Source: Cryptomeria japonica
Taxonomy: Eukaryota; Streptophyta; Pinopsida; Cupressales; Cupressaceae
Direction: 5' to 3'
NCBI RefSeq assembly: GCF_030272615.1
Contig: NW_026728904.1
Coordinates: 312,001-376,000 of the forward strand
Length of the DNA: 64,000 bases
Position numbers and translations under genes: made by a program. Under the pieces are notes generated by a model. It had not been told where the DNA came from and made no database searches. It saw nothing but the letters and a program-made list of their open reading frames with translations. This document shows positions 47,298-59,490 of this stretch, piece after piece. How positions within the stretch are numbered: position 1 is the first letter of the stretch; each line of letters begins with the position of its first letter.

Positions 47298-48871
47298 TTA
47301 ACAAACAAAACAACTTGATTTGGACATAGTAGTTATGGGTGAGAGAAGGTTATCACTTAGTTGGTTGCCTAGCTCTGCATCAATATTCATAAGGGCTCTT
47401 AGTAGGGTAACCTCCTTGCACAGTAATAACAGGTTTCTTGGGAGTGAAAAAGAATCATTAACATAAATACCTTGAACCACTAATATAGGTTTACATTGAT
47501 AACTTTGAGAAGGATAAGCACCTTCAACTATAAAGAGGGTTTCATTAAGTGTTTCATTCACATGTATCCAATTGATTGAAGATGGTTTAGGAATATCAAA
47601 GGTGTCCTTATGAATTTCAGAAGAAGAATAGCTAAGATTGATGGAAGAATTGTTGATAGTCTCTTCTTACACTAAAATGTTATCATGGATAAGATCAATT
47701 TTAGGAGATAGACTAGAAGTAGGCATTGATGTTTTAGAAGGAATTGTATTATTAGGAAAGGTCATATCATCCTCTTTCATTAAAGGATCTAAATGGGGAA
47801 TAGACACTCTAGGAGAAGGATCAACATTACTCTCTAACGTTTCACCTTTGAGAGGGAGACTTTTGAAAGAGATGTCAACAATCTCTTATTGAGCCAAGGT
47901 ATCCTTATGAGTAGAACCTAGTTGGGGACAAGGTGATGCCTTACCTTTAGAGGGAGAATGATTAAGGTTCATGAGAGATGGGATTATATCAAGGGGGTTA
48001 CTCTCATAGGGTAGAGATTAATCAACACCTTATTCTAATGGTTCATCACAAATAGTGAGGTCATTGAAAAAAATATTAGAAATCTTGCACAAAGATGTAC
48101 TTATTGTTATTGCCAAATTTGGGAGAAGGGATAACATTGTTCATTAATTATTCATTCTTAGGAGGGAGAGAATCACTACATGTGTTTGAATCATCCGCTT
48201 GCCTTAAAATGTGTTCAATAGGATGTTTAGGGGAGATATAATTAAGGATATTGATTATTATTTTATCTTCTTTTTCTAAGGCATCTTCGGGGTAAGGAGA
48301 AGCATTTCTCATTAATGCATCATCTCTAGCAAGAATTTTATTGAAGTCAAGAGAGGAAATGCCATCACTAGGAAAAATAGGGACAATACTATCTTCTTGC
48401 ACAAAATGATCCTCATGAAGGGAGTATTCTTTAAGAGGGAGATGAACATATTTCTCCAAAGATTCATGCTTAGGAAGGACATCTTTGAAATAAGTGCTCA
48501 TAACCTCTTGTTGCACTAACATGCCCCCATTGGTAAGACCAAATTTAGGAGAAGATAAGTCAATGTCCATAGATAATTGTTCACTTAGAGAGGCATCATG
48601 TAGGGAAGCTACAGTAACATTAAGAAAGGTGTTTATGATATCATCCTCTTCCTCTGGGATAGCTAGATGGGAAGGGCACATTTTAGGAGATTTGTCAAGA
48701 TCTCTTTTCAAATCTTCATCCTTAGAGCATGGGAGAGTTTTGAAGGGGGTTGGTAATAACTCTCTTAGGCACTAAAATTTTATCATAGATAGGAAGAGGT
48801 TCTTTGAGAGATGAAAAAATTGAAGCAAGGGAAGCTAACCCATTATCACATTTATGAAATGAATGCATCAT
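47298..48871 (-). pseudogene. Acidic ORF upstream of the Tat-like protease
   Basis: A coding-like region from ATG about 48871 (MMHSFHKCDNGLASLAS), through a frameshift into 48711-48148 (KRDLDKSPKMCPSHLAIP, EEDDIINTFLNV), and on with many stops to 47298 (NETLNETLFIVEGAYPSQS). It is rich in Asp, Glu, Ser and Pro, with loosely repeated phrases such as SPKFG and VQ(E/Q)E. There is no capsid-like Trp pattern and no zinc knuckle, so it is not an obvious gag. It occupies the gag position, about 350 bp inside the 5' LTR. Either a diverged gag or an extra ORF. Confidence 0.45.
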
Positions 48872-49215
48872 GACAACAATTTTCCTCTTTCAAATGATAC
48901 CATATGAAAAATAGAAGGAAAGTTTCAATTTTAACCAATGCAAGAATTATAAATGTTGATTTAGAAAATTAAATTTATGAGTTACATGTATTCCTAAATC
49001 AGATCTGAAATTAATGATCCAAATTAAGCCATCCACAAGTTTAATTTTGAATTGAAAAATTAGGGTATTAACAAAATTGACCTCTAAATTTTTGAAATTT
49101 GCAAGAAATTGAAACTTGTAAATGTAAATTTGACTTTTAAATAGAAAAAAAAACTTGGATCTAAGAACATAAATCAGAATTAAAGAAGATTGGATTCACG
49201 TCAGGTTCACCAAAA

Positions 49216-50914
49216 TGTGGAGGGGAAAAAGCGAGACAGGGTGACTAGGACCTAATCCCAATTTTGCCGACACATTGGGAATATGAAAGACCCTACAAAT
49301 ATAGCTCACTTTGGCTAATTATTGTGAGAAAGAGAGAGCCAAAGATTATCTCTTAGGTTTTATATTCCTCTTATTGTAAATTAAGATAAGATGTGAAAGA
49401 TTGATCAACTAGACTAGGAGATAAACAATGAAGGCTACATAAACTGAAAGTGAAGAAACTTGCAGATCTGAAACTAAGATACTGAAAGTAGAGAAGGGGG
49501 AGGAATTTATATGTGTACTTGATGCTAAAAACTAAGCCAAATTTACCAGGACCAAGGTGCCACACCCTTGTCCCTGATGATCTAACAAAAAATTGTATCT
49601 GAAGGGCTGAAATTCTGAGATGCTAAGCTTGCACCTTGTCAAAAATAATTGAATTTGAGGGGGACTAGGGTACCACACCCCTATCCTAGGTAGGATCAGG
49701 GTTCTATGCCCTTTTCTTTGGTAGGACCAGGGTGCCACACCCCTATCCCTGATAGATTTGGGGTAGTCTAAGACTTTTAGGCTGTCCTTGTGCCTTCTGT
49801 TGATCTGGAAGTCCTTCGGGGTACCTGTACCTACACTGTAGTTGAAAAGAGAGGGTTTGGGTGGCTGTGTAGGGTTTTTCCTTAGTCAAAACCCTGTGTT
49901 GGTGATTTCCATATCCACAAATATATGATTTGTATGGTAAAATAGTGTGTGCAAGACCCTAGGATGAATGCAAACAATCTAGAGCAACCCTAAAGAGTAA
50001 ACCCTAAATGCTTGTAATTAACAAAGTAAATTCTCTAAATCAATGATGAAAAGTGATATATATAATGAATTTAAATATGTAAGTTGATGTAATGAAGCTC
50101 ATATAAAGACATGAAAGCAACATGAAACCATACCCAACCCCTAAGGGAGGGGTACAAGCCAATCGTCAGTCGGCGATCTCCTATTATTCTTCAATTTCTT
50201 CAAGGCTCATAATTGATGATGAATGCTTCAAAATTACTTGATGAATTCTTGATAAATTTTGTTGAATAATCCACATAAGCTTCTCTTTCACTACATAGAA
50301 AGCTCCTTATACTCTCTCCAAAAGCTTTTTCTTTAGATCTTAGTTAGATTAGATTAGATTCACCCCCTGCAAATGAAGAAAGAGAGTTGTTATGTATGAA
50401 ACCCTAGATCTTAATTTCACATTTAGGCTGACCTAGGATTTAAATTTCCCACCAATCTATTGGGGTTAAGAATTATAATATCTTAGAATTATGCTCCCAA
50501 AATTTTGGGAAAAATATCGGGGACCGTGTGCAAAGTGCATATGGCCTAACCAAATTTTCACCAAATTTTTAGGGCTGTTAGATATGATTATATTAGAGAG
50601 AATCTGAAAGTTACATTTGATTTTGAGATGTTTTGTTATGCGAAATCAGACCTTAAAGGTCGAAATAAGACATAATTAGGGTTTATGATTTAATGATTTA
50701 TTAGAGGAATAAAATAAAAAGGGGCACACCTAGGGTAAAGGGCCCAATTTTATGATGTGAGGAGTGATGAAATATAAATTTAGATTTAATTAAACTAACT
50801 AATTAAATGCTTAAAGGGAAATCACAATGCAAGATGGAAACACACTAAGGCGGGTGCTAAAATAAGTGTAGAATTGTACCACCCTAGCAAGGGTGTACAA
50901 TTTATGATGCTACA
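49216..50914 (-). mobile_element. Tat-like Gypsy 5' LTR
   Basis: Plus-strand TGTGGAGGGG to GATGCTACA, 1699 bp. The orientation is minus because the coding region lies to the left and the minus strand right after it reads TTTTGGTGAACCTGACGTG, in primer-site position (tRNA not identified). On the right it abuts old Gypsy sequence, so CTTTT at 50915-50919 is the expected TSD copy; the left-hand copy was not located. The right end contains a strong hairpin at 50872-50902 (AATTGTAC..ACCCT paired with AGGGTGTACAATT). Confidence 0.75.
50872..50902. repeat. Hairpin at the LTR terminus
   Basis: AATTGTAC-c-ACCCT pairs with AGGGT-GTACAATT around a short loop, 12 bp from the LTR end. The copy at 28338-28364 keeps the ACCCT/AGGGT stem but has mismatches in the outer arms. 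Confidence 0.8.
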
Positions 50915-51737
50915 CTTTTGTTGGGAAGACCTTGGTAGTTTGATAGAAAGGAAAAACATGATGGGAGGAAGAATATATACACTATTGTGGCCAATCGAAT
51001 GAAGAAAAACTTATTACCCTTGGAGGAGCCTTTGAAGAGTGAAGTCTATATGAATGCTAGAATCTATTTGGTGGATGGAAGAAAATTATTTGATGGAATG
51101 AGACATGAGAATGTGTGTTTTTCCTTAGTTCCTAAGAAGACTGAGAACCCAGAGCATGAAGAAGATTAACCAAAAGAGATAAAATATTTGCTGCCAGGAT
51201 ATGAAGACATCATTTTAGATAATGTGCCTGATGGATTATCACCTGTAAGAAGTATCAATCATTGCATGGACCTGGTTCCTGAAGCTAGTTTGCCTAACAA
51301 AGTTGTACACTGGATGATATCGATAGAGACTGAAGAGTTAAATCAACAAATGTCAGAGCTATTGAAGAAAGGTTTGATCAAAGAAAGTCTGAGCCCTTTT
51401 GCAATACTAGTAGTATTAGAACCTAGGAAGAATGGAGAATGGAGGATGTGCACTGATTCCAGAGCAATAAACAAGATCACAGTGAAATACCAGTTTCCTT
51501 TACCTAGGATGGGTTACATAATGTACTATTTGAGAGAAGCCAAGTACTTTACAAAGATAGACTTGAAGAGTGGATATCATCAAATCAGGATCAGAGAAGG
51601 AGATGAGTGGAAGATAACATTCAAGACAAATGAAGGATTTTTTCGATGATTGGTGAGTCCTTTTGGGTTAACTAATGCACTGAGTACCTTCATGAGGCTG
51701 ATGAATGAGGTATTTAATATATTCTTTGGGTAAGTTT
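50915..51737 (+). pseudogene. Old Gypsy pol, part 1 (protease end to RT palm)
   Basis: The frame enters from the LTR junction with LLGRPW, then FDRKEKHDGR, the end of a plant Gypsy protease. It continues via 50987-51169 and 51188-51649: GLIKESLSPFAILVVLEPRKNGEWRMCTDSRAINKIT, FTKIDLKSGYHQIRIREGDEW with the first catalytic Asp, then after a stop PFGLTNALSTFMRLMNEV. It breaks off at 51737, where Copia-2 enters, and resumes at 58303. There is a one-base shift just before the break. The RT wording is close to the chromovirus at 33955, so the two are related lineages. It is the oldest element of the nested core. Confidence 0.85.
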
Positions 51738-52947
51738 TGTTAGGATAACCAGTGCAAAACTGAGAGGGGGGGTGAATCAGTTGTCAATAGATTATAAAAC
51801 TTTAAGCACACAAATGCATAAACCAAACACCCGAATAGAAGATATAACAATTAAGCACAAACATAAATCACATAACAATTACCAACCATCCATAATACAT
51901 AACACTATGATTTGTACATGGAAAACCCGATAAAGGGAAAAACCATGGCAGGAAGCCTACCCATAGTTAGATAATAATTTTGCAGCAAGTATGTGATTAC
52001 AATAAGAGGGGCCTGCACATGTAGGAAAGTCAACAACCTAGAACACATTGCTCATCACTAAAGGAGCCTCACTAAATAAAAAATAAATCTAGACTACAAT
52101 CTAGAAAGATGAATGAACTACAAGAATATCATCTCCTATGCCTGAGTACAATTCCAGTTAAGCTCAATACCGAAGGTGTTGAACCTCTTTTACAAACCCA
52201 ACTCGATCACCTATGATTGACCAAAACCTTAGCATATGATTACAACTTTATTCGCACATAGATAAAATTGTAATCTTAATCCCATACCACATCACAATCT
52301 ACAAAGAGATCTTACATCATATTTTTACCAACCCAAGACCTAACAATTAGGTCGGCCACCTAAAGATAATACAACAAATACGTTACATAATCTCGCAAAC
52401 CAATGATAAACCAAGTCATCCTAAGACTGAAACAACATAAACTAAACAATAAATCCAACCGGTGATGCATCAAGAGCATCAACCAACATGTTACATAAAC
52501 TAGTCCATAACCTAACAGAATAATACCGGACCCAAAATAGGTCGCCATAAGATAAATGAAACACCATGAACAACTCAAACACAAACATGATAACCATCAG
52601 CATCTTGATAACCTTCTAGAAGCTACACCAACAACTCGAATTCACTAAAATATTTTCATCAAAGCATTGTTGGTAAAACACTTACCAGTAACCAAAAGGG
52701 TTATTAGAACATATGATAGCATCTGAATCACCAAATCCTGAACCAACTGAATGTGATACACATAAGGAACACATGAATAACCAATCCAACCCAATTCCAA
52801 CAGCTAGACCAAACCAAAGACAAATCTCTAGATCAGCATGATAATCCAACCACTCTACTAGAAGTCAGTAGATAGCAAAATAGCTATTGTTGACATCAAT
52901 GAAACACATCAATGCAACACATAATAAATTCCTCCAAATTGCCAACA
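51738..52947 (-). repeat. Copia-2 3' LTR
   Basis: 1210 bp, collinear with 57080-58297. Begins TGTTAGGATAACC, ends GCCAACA. Confidence 0.93.
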
Positions 52948-53314
52948 ATCTCCCCCTTTGGCATTGATGCCAACATTAGAAGTGAAAAACATCCAAGTGC
53001 CAAGAAATGCCAAACAAGTCTCCCCCAATGGAAGACATCGAACAATATCTTTAAAATGATATGATAATGAAGTTCTGAATCAACAGACCAAACTCCCCCT
53101 ATGAATGATATCCCTATTAAGCTCTATTTTCACATAAATATATATCCCCCTTTGACATCAATGCCAAAAATCTGACATAAAACATCAAAGGAAAATCATA
53201 AAACCTCTGAACCACATAGTTGACTACTCCCCCTAAGTAGTAGCAACAACACATCAATCCAAAATGAATGATGGCACTAATAATGCATATCGGACTGATG
53301 CCAGTTAGCATCAC

Positions 53315-54480
53315 TCAAGTCTCTACTAAAGGGGTAGAAACTGCCAATCTGTCTCTGAAATACTCAAATGATTCCTTAGGAAAAGGTTTAGTGAAGATAT
53401 CTGCAATCTATTCTTTAGTGTTCATATAAACCACTCTGACTTTATTTGCTTCCACCTTCTCCTTCAAAAAATTATACTTGATAGAAATGTTCTTAGTCTT
53501 AGAATGAAATACCAGATTCTTTGATATGTTAATAGCAGTAGAGTTATCACGGTGAATAACTATCAGTTCATTATAATCTACCCTTAAGTCCTTCAACATT
53601 TTCTTCATCAATAGAAATTGTGTATATTTAGTAGTAGCAACAACATACTTAGGTTTAGCACTAGATAAAGAAGTACATGATTGTTTCTTGATGATCCATG
53701 AAACAAATTTCTTTCCAAGAAAGAAAGCTCCACCGGATGTGCTCTTCTAGTCATCAACATCTCCAGCCCAGTCAACATTTGTATATGCACATAGTGTAAA
53801 GTCATCATTTTTAGGATACCACAAGCCATACTCAGTTGTTCCTTGCAAATACTTGAAAATCCTTTTCACCACACTCTCATGATTCTCTCTAGGATCACTT
53901 TGATATCTTGATACAATAGAAACTACATTCATTATATCCAGTCTAGTCTAAGTTAGATATAACAAACCTCCAATCATATATTTATACCTTGTAGGATTTA
54001 TCGGAGCTGATGCATCATTCTTTGTCAATTTCTCACTTGTAACCATAGGGGTACCAACCAATTTGGAATTTTCCATACCAAATTTCTTCCACAACTCTCT
54101 AGCATACTTAGTTTTGTAGATGAAAATACCTTTATCATTCTAAGTAATCTACAAACCTAAGAAATATTCCTCACAACTTGTCCATCCCCATTCATTTTAT
54201 TCCTAAAAATCCATTTAGCTCCAATAACATTCTTATTTTTTAGGTCGGGGAACTAAAGTCCATGTGTTGTTCTTTTCAATCTGATCTAATTCCTCTTCCA
54301 TAGCTATCATCCAACATTTATCTTTACAAGCTTCAATAACTGATGCCGGTTCAAATTGAGAAATTAAACATGCCTCATCAGTTTCAAACCTTCTTCTTGT
54401 TATTACTCCTTTGTTCTTGTCTCCAATGATCTGATCTTCTAAATGATTTAACCTTTCATACCTAGGAGTCTTCTAGTTTT
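53315..54480 (-). pseudogene. Copia-2 RT remnant and RNase H
   Basis: The N-terminal RT part reads NVIGAKWIFRNKMNGDGQVV near 54190-54250. It then jumps directly to the connection region (YFLGL, KYARELWKKFGMENSK), so roughly 250 residues including the YVDD site are missing. RNase H follows: MNVVSIVSRYQSDPRENH, LQGTTEYGLWYP, YTNVDWAGDVDD (Asp to Asn in the usual TDADWAG), then HRDNSTAINISKN and IADIFTKPFP to the TGA at 53315-53317. The deletion junction is near 54170-54190. Confidence 0.88.
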
Positions 54481-54489
54481 CTATTTCTC

Positions 54490-55620
54490 TTCTCTGATCT
54501 TCAGTTATTGTTGAATTTTCTTATACTGTCAGGGTAACTGGTTCAACTTTTTGTTCTGATACAGGTGCTACTAGTTTAGTTATGATCATCCCCACTTTCG
54601 GTTCTCTGTCATAAGTTTTGGTTTGACCTTTGTACAACTCATCCACCTTGACATTAGCACTTTCCATAATTCTTTGCAATCTTTTTTTATAACATCTATA
54701 TGCTTTTCTTTCATTGGAATAACCAAGAAATATTCCTTGATCACATCTATGATCAAACTTTTTGATGAAATCATCTGTTTTGATATAGCATTTACTACAA
54801 AAGATTTTGAAATACTTAACTATAGGTATATGACCAAACCATAACTCATAAGGTGTCTTACCTGTGTCTCCTTTTATATGAACTCTTTTGAATGTGTATA
54901 CCACTGTGGTCACAACTTCTCTCCAATAGATATGAGGCAAATTAGCTTCCATCATCATAGTTCTCCTCGCATCCAAGATAGTTGTGTTTTTTCTTTCCAC
55001 AACACCATTATGTTGAGTTGTTTGGGGTGCAGACAACTATCTCCTTATCCCATGCTTCTCACAATAACTATTAAAATCACCGTATGTGAATTCACCACCC
55101 TAATTTGACCTTAAGCATTTAATCTTCAACCCTATCTCTGTCTCAATTTTCGTTTTAACGAACTTAAAATTTTCAAAAGCTTCATATTTCTCCCTTAGAA
55201 AAGTAACCCACATCATTCTAGAATAATCATCAATTATTAGCATGAAATATCTATCACCCTGAAAACTCTTTATTCTAGAAAGACCACACAAATCAATATG
55301 AATAAGATCAAGAACATCATTAGATTTATCTTGTATACTCTTAAAAGAAATTCTAACTTTCCTTCCTATTTGACATTCCTTACATACTAGATTATAGGGC
55401 TTCATAATCTTAGGTATATCTCTAATAGCCTTAGTTGAACTGATCTTTACAATGCAATCAAAATTCGCATGACACAACCTCTTATGCCATAGATAAACCT
55501 CATCAACTTGTACAATCAAATATGTCTTCTCATCAAAGTTCAAATGAAAGATGTTACCTTTAGTCTATGTACCAGTTGCAATCTCCAACCAGATTTGTTA
55601 ATGATTTTGCATTTTCCATC
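54490..55620 (-). pseudogene. Copia-2 integrase
   Basis: The zinc-binding part shows WHKRLCHANFDC and CKECQIGRK. The core keeps HIDLCGLSR, DDYSRMMWVTFLREK and the catalytic Glu in NGVVERKN. Interruptions include a stop after IKCLRSN and another after the GIRR segment. The C-terminal half (VHIKGDTGKTPYELWFGH, GIFLGYSNERKAYRCYKK) is intact. It keeps more of its catalytic residues than Copia-1. Confidence 0.88.
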
Positions 55621-55653
55621 CTTGAACTATAATTGAAATCCCTTATCCACCAA

Positions 55654-56022
55654 CTATACTACACTCAAAATATTATGCCTTAAATTTTCAACATAATAAA
55701 CATTATCAGTGTTATGCTTACCATCCAATGATATAGTTCCTCTTCCTCTGATCATACATTCTTTGTCATCTCCATATCTAACCAAACCACCATCAAATTC
55801 TTGCAATGATAGAAACTTTATTTTATCTCCAATCATATTATGTGAACATCCACTATCTATAACCCATTCATCCTTGTCTTCAATTTTAGAAGCAAGGGCC
55901 TTTTCCTCATTTTGAACAACAAGTGCTAGAGCATCTTCCTTGATAGCCAAAAATACCCATTTCTTTCCACTATTGAATCCACTAGCTGAATCTTGTGTCC
56001 GCTCATCATCAGAATCAGTCAC
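55654..56022 (-). pseudogene. Copia-2 protease
   Basis: Open frame of 122 codons. EWVIDSGCSHNMIGDK holds the active-site D-S-G, followed by LVRYGDDKECMIRGRGT and HNTDNVYYVENLRHNILSV, the standard protease to pre-integrase passage. A stop after LSVV separates it from the integrase. Confidence 0.85.
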
Positions 56023-56129
56023 ACCTTCCTCATCCGCATAGTATCATGGTTTGTCTTTGTTTCTCTTGTACTTATGCTTGTTCTGATAATCATGGTTAGG
56101 CCTAAAAGATCTTCTAGATTTCTCTTCAA

Positions 56130-57023
56130 ATCTTTAATTCCTTTTAGGACATCTAGATGCATAATGACCTATCTTATTACATGAAAAACATTTAGAAGGT
56201 GATTTTCCTTCATACTTACTTCATGCGGGACCTGTAGGTACTCTTCTAGCAAATAGGGATTCAAGTTGTTGAAACTCATCATCTTCTTTCTTCATTTCCT
56301 CAACTTCCTTTGCATATAAATATTTCCAATCACTCTTTCTGATTGATGATGCAAATGTGTGAAAAGCAGATTCAGTCTTTGCAGCTCCTTGAGGACCAAA
56401 TTCTTTAAGCTCAAAAGCAGATAATTCTCCAACCAAAGTATCCCTATTAATAGAAGTTTTAGGCATTGCTCTCAACTCATTAATTGTAGTAGCCTTCATC
56501 TTGTAAGCTGGTGGTAAATCTCTTAGTACTTTAGAAACAATATCATATTCACTTAGAGATCCATCATAGAACTGAATTCCCATAACAATTTCATTAACTC
56601 TTTCCATAAAAGCCGTAATCCTTTCATCTTCTTCCATCTTCAGATTCTCATACCTCACATGGTAACCATCAAGTTTAGCAATTTTAACAATAGGGTCACC
56701 TTCATTCAGAGACTCCAACTTATCCCATATAGCCTTCACAAATGATTGGTTAGTTAATACCATAATTTGTTGATCAGAAAGTGCACTTAAGAGTGCTTCT
56801 CTAGCTCTACAACCAATCTCAATGTCCTTATCCAAGGTTGCCGGAGGAGGATTGCTAGATGCTAGATTATGAGGAGTATAGCCTTTCTCTGTGACCTCCC
56901 AAATCTCTTTCCCAATACATCTCAATGGGTTTCCATCCTAATCTTCCATACCCTGTAATTTGTCGAATCAAGCTTAGGGGTTTCTCTCAAGAAAATAGAT
57001 GCAGTTGAACTATTAGTTTCCAT
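56130..57023 (-). pseudogene. Copia-2 gag
   Basis: ATG at 57023-57021 starts METNSSTASIFLRETPKLD, with the intact NYRVWKIRMETH motif; a frameshift then leads into 56925 (GKEIWEVTEKGY). UBN2-type gag: ALLSALSDQQIMVLTN, AIWDKLESLNEGDPI, MEEDERITAFMERV. After a stop near 56221 the zinc knuckle CFSCNKIGHYASRC is complete (C-x2-C-x4-H-x4-C). Confidence 0.88.
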
Positions 57024-57079
57024 AGGATCTTCCTCAAGCATTTAAGATTTTGCAGAGATGACCAAGATCTGATACCAAT

Positions 57080-58297
57080 TGTTAGGATAATCAGTGGAAA
57101 ATAGAGAGGGAGGGGTGAATTAGTTGTCAACAGATTATAAAACTTTAAGCACAAAAATGCATAAACCAAATACTAAAATAGCAGATATAACAATTAAGCA
57201 CAAATATAAATCAGAGAACAATTACCAACCATCCATAATAGATAACACCATGATTTGTACTTGGAAAACCCATTAAAGGGAAAAACCAAGGTGGGAAGCC
57301 TACCCACAGTCAGATAATACTTCTAGAGTAAGTATAAGATTACAATAAGAGGGGCTTGCACATGTAGAAAGACCAATGACCTAGAGCGCACTGCTCATCA
57401 TAAAAAGAGCCTCATCAACTACAAAATAAATCTAGACTACAATATGGAAAGATGAATGAACTGTAAGAATAGCATCTCCTATGCATGAGTATAGTTCCAG
57501 TTAAGCTCAATACTGGAGGTCTTAAACCTCTTTTACAAACCCAATTCAATCACTTATGATCGACCAAAACCTATGTATATGATTACAACTTTATTTGCAC
57601 ACAAATAATCTCATAACCTTAATCCCATACCACATCACAATCTACAAAGAGATCTTACATCATATTTAGACCAACCCATGACCTAAAAAATTAGGCCGGC
57701 CACCTAAAGATAATACAAAAAATCCATTACATAATCTCGCAAACCAATGATAAACCAAGTTTTCCTAAGACCGAAACAACATAAACCAAACAATAAATCC
57801 AACCAGTGACGCATCGGGAACATCAACCAACACATTATATAAACTGGTCCATAACCTAATAGAATAATATCAGACCCAAAATAGGTCGCTATAAGCCAAA
57901 TGAAACATCACAAAAAATTGGAACACGAAGATGATAACCATCAGCATCTTGATAACCTTCTAGAAGTTGCACCAACACCACTTATCAGATTCACCAAAAT
58001 ATTTTCATCAAAGTGTTGTCGGTAAAACCCTTACCGGTAACTAAAAGGATTACTAGAACATATGATAACATCTGGATCACCAAATCCTTAACCAATTGAA
58101 TGTGATACACATGAGGAACACATGAATAACCAATCCAAACCAATTCCAACAGCCATACCAAAACTGGAGACAAATCTCCAGATCAACATGATAATCCAAC
58201 CACTCTATCGGAAGTCGGTAAACAACAAAATAGCTAGTGTTGATGTCAATGATAAACATCAATGCAACACATAATCAATTCCTCCAAATTTCCAACA
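57080..58297 (-). repeat. Copia-2 5' LTR
   Basis: 1218 bp; begins TGTTAGGATAATC, ends TCCAACA, followed by TSD AGTTT. Confidence 0.93.
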
Positions 58298-58302
58298 AGT
58301 TT

Positions 58303-58857
58303 GTTATTGTATATTTAGATGACATTTTGATTTTCAGTAAGACAAAAAAGGAGCATTTGTTTCATTTGAGACAAGTTTTGCAGAGGTTGAGAGAAGAAAA
58401 GTTGCTGATAAATCTTAAGAAGTGTACTTTCATGAAAGATGAGTTAGTATATTTGGGATTTGTGATATATTAGGATGGCTTAAAGATGGACCCTGAGAAA
58501 GTGAAAGCAATTGTTGAGTGGCCTACACTGGAAAGCATTGAAGAGGTAAGATCATTTCATGGATTGGCTAGTTTCTACTAGAAGTTCATCAGAAATTTTA
58601 GTTTAGTTTTAATCCTATGATTGAGAAAATGAGAGTAGATAGAAAGGATTTCAAGTGGACCATCTGAGCAAACAAAAGTTTTGAACTGTTGAAGCGGAAA
58701 GTGACTAAGTAGCCTGTGTTAGCTTTACTAGATTTCAATAAAGTATTTCAAGTAGATTGTGATGCAAATGGAATAGAAATAGGGACAGTCTTGAGTCAGG
58801 AAGGGAGAGCAATAACTTATTTAAGTTAGAATTGAATGATGCCTGGAGGAGATATTC
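58303..58857 (+). pseudogene. Old Gypsy pol, part 2 (RT catalytic site to RNase H)
   Basis: It resumes the frame broken at 51737 with VIVYLDDILIFSKTKKEH, the RT catalytic pair. It goes on with LKKCTFMKDELVYLGF, then, past a stop at 58471, DGLKMDPEKVKAI and EEVRSFHGLASFY. RNase H begins (VDCDANGIEIGTVLSQEGRAITY) with several stops and frame changes, and breaks off at LNDAWRRYS where the LTR at 58862 starts. The rest of RNase H and the integrase would lie beyond the right-hand element, outside the window. Confidence 0.87.
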
Positions 58858-59269
58858 AGTGTGTAGACATATAAAAATGACCATATTCCTAAATGAATAT
58901 TTAATGTTCATTTAATTCTCATTCCTCTATTTTAGTTAAATCTAATTTAATTAAATCACCACATTCTTCTATTTAACTAAATAAATTATTCAATTTATTT
59001 ATTTAAATTTACTTAAGCCCTTTATATCATTTAATTGAATAAATTATTTTATTTACTTTTAATTAAATTTACATTTAATTAAATAGTTTACCCCAATTAA
59101 ATAAATCTAATTTATTTAAATCTCCAACTTGCAACCAAATTGAAATAAAGCAATTTATTTTAATTAATCCTTTATCCTCCACCCACTTGTATTTTCCTAC
59201 AAATGCAAGTTGCACAACTATTTTAAATAAATAAATTATTTATTTAAAATCCTATTTATCCTACCCACT

Positions 59270-59490
59270 TGAAACCTTTAATGGTTTCCTTTAAAGTCTT
59301 CAAACTTAATGGCTTCCTTCTAGAGTCTTCTTAAGCCTTTAATGGTTTCCCTTAAAGTCTTCAAACTTAATGGCTTCCTTCTAGAGTCTTCTTAAGCCTT
59401 TAATGGTTTTCCTTAAAGTCTTCAAACTTAATGGCTTCTTTCTAGAGTCTTCTTAAGCCTTTAATGGTTTCCCTCAAAGTCTTCAAGCAT
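59270..59490 (+). repeat. 61-bp tandem repeat in the LTR, 3.6 copies
   Basis: Units at about 59270, 59331, 59392 and 59453 run from ttaagcctttaatggttt to ctagagtcttc with few differences. They lie about 800 bp before the TATA box, in the U3 part. The related solo LTR at 6555-7685 lacks them, which explains part of the length difference. Confidence 0.92.

Larger units (their letters stand above)
51738..58297 (-). mobile_element. Copia-2, LTR retrotransposon with internal RT deletion, TSD AGTTT
   Basis: LTRs at 51738-52947 and 57080-58297 share TGTTAGGATAA..CCAACA. AGTTT lies at 51733-51737 and 58298-58302. The primer site at 57066-57077 (minus TGGTATCAGATC) matches initiator tRNA-Met except for one base. 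A polypurine tract (AAAGGGGGAGAT on minus) adjoins the 3' LTR at 52948. Domain order is Copia; it belongs to the same broad family as Copia-1. It is inserted in the RT of the old Gypsy. 6560 bp in all. Confidence 0.95.
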
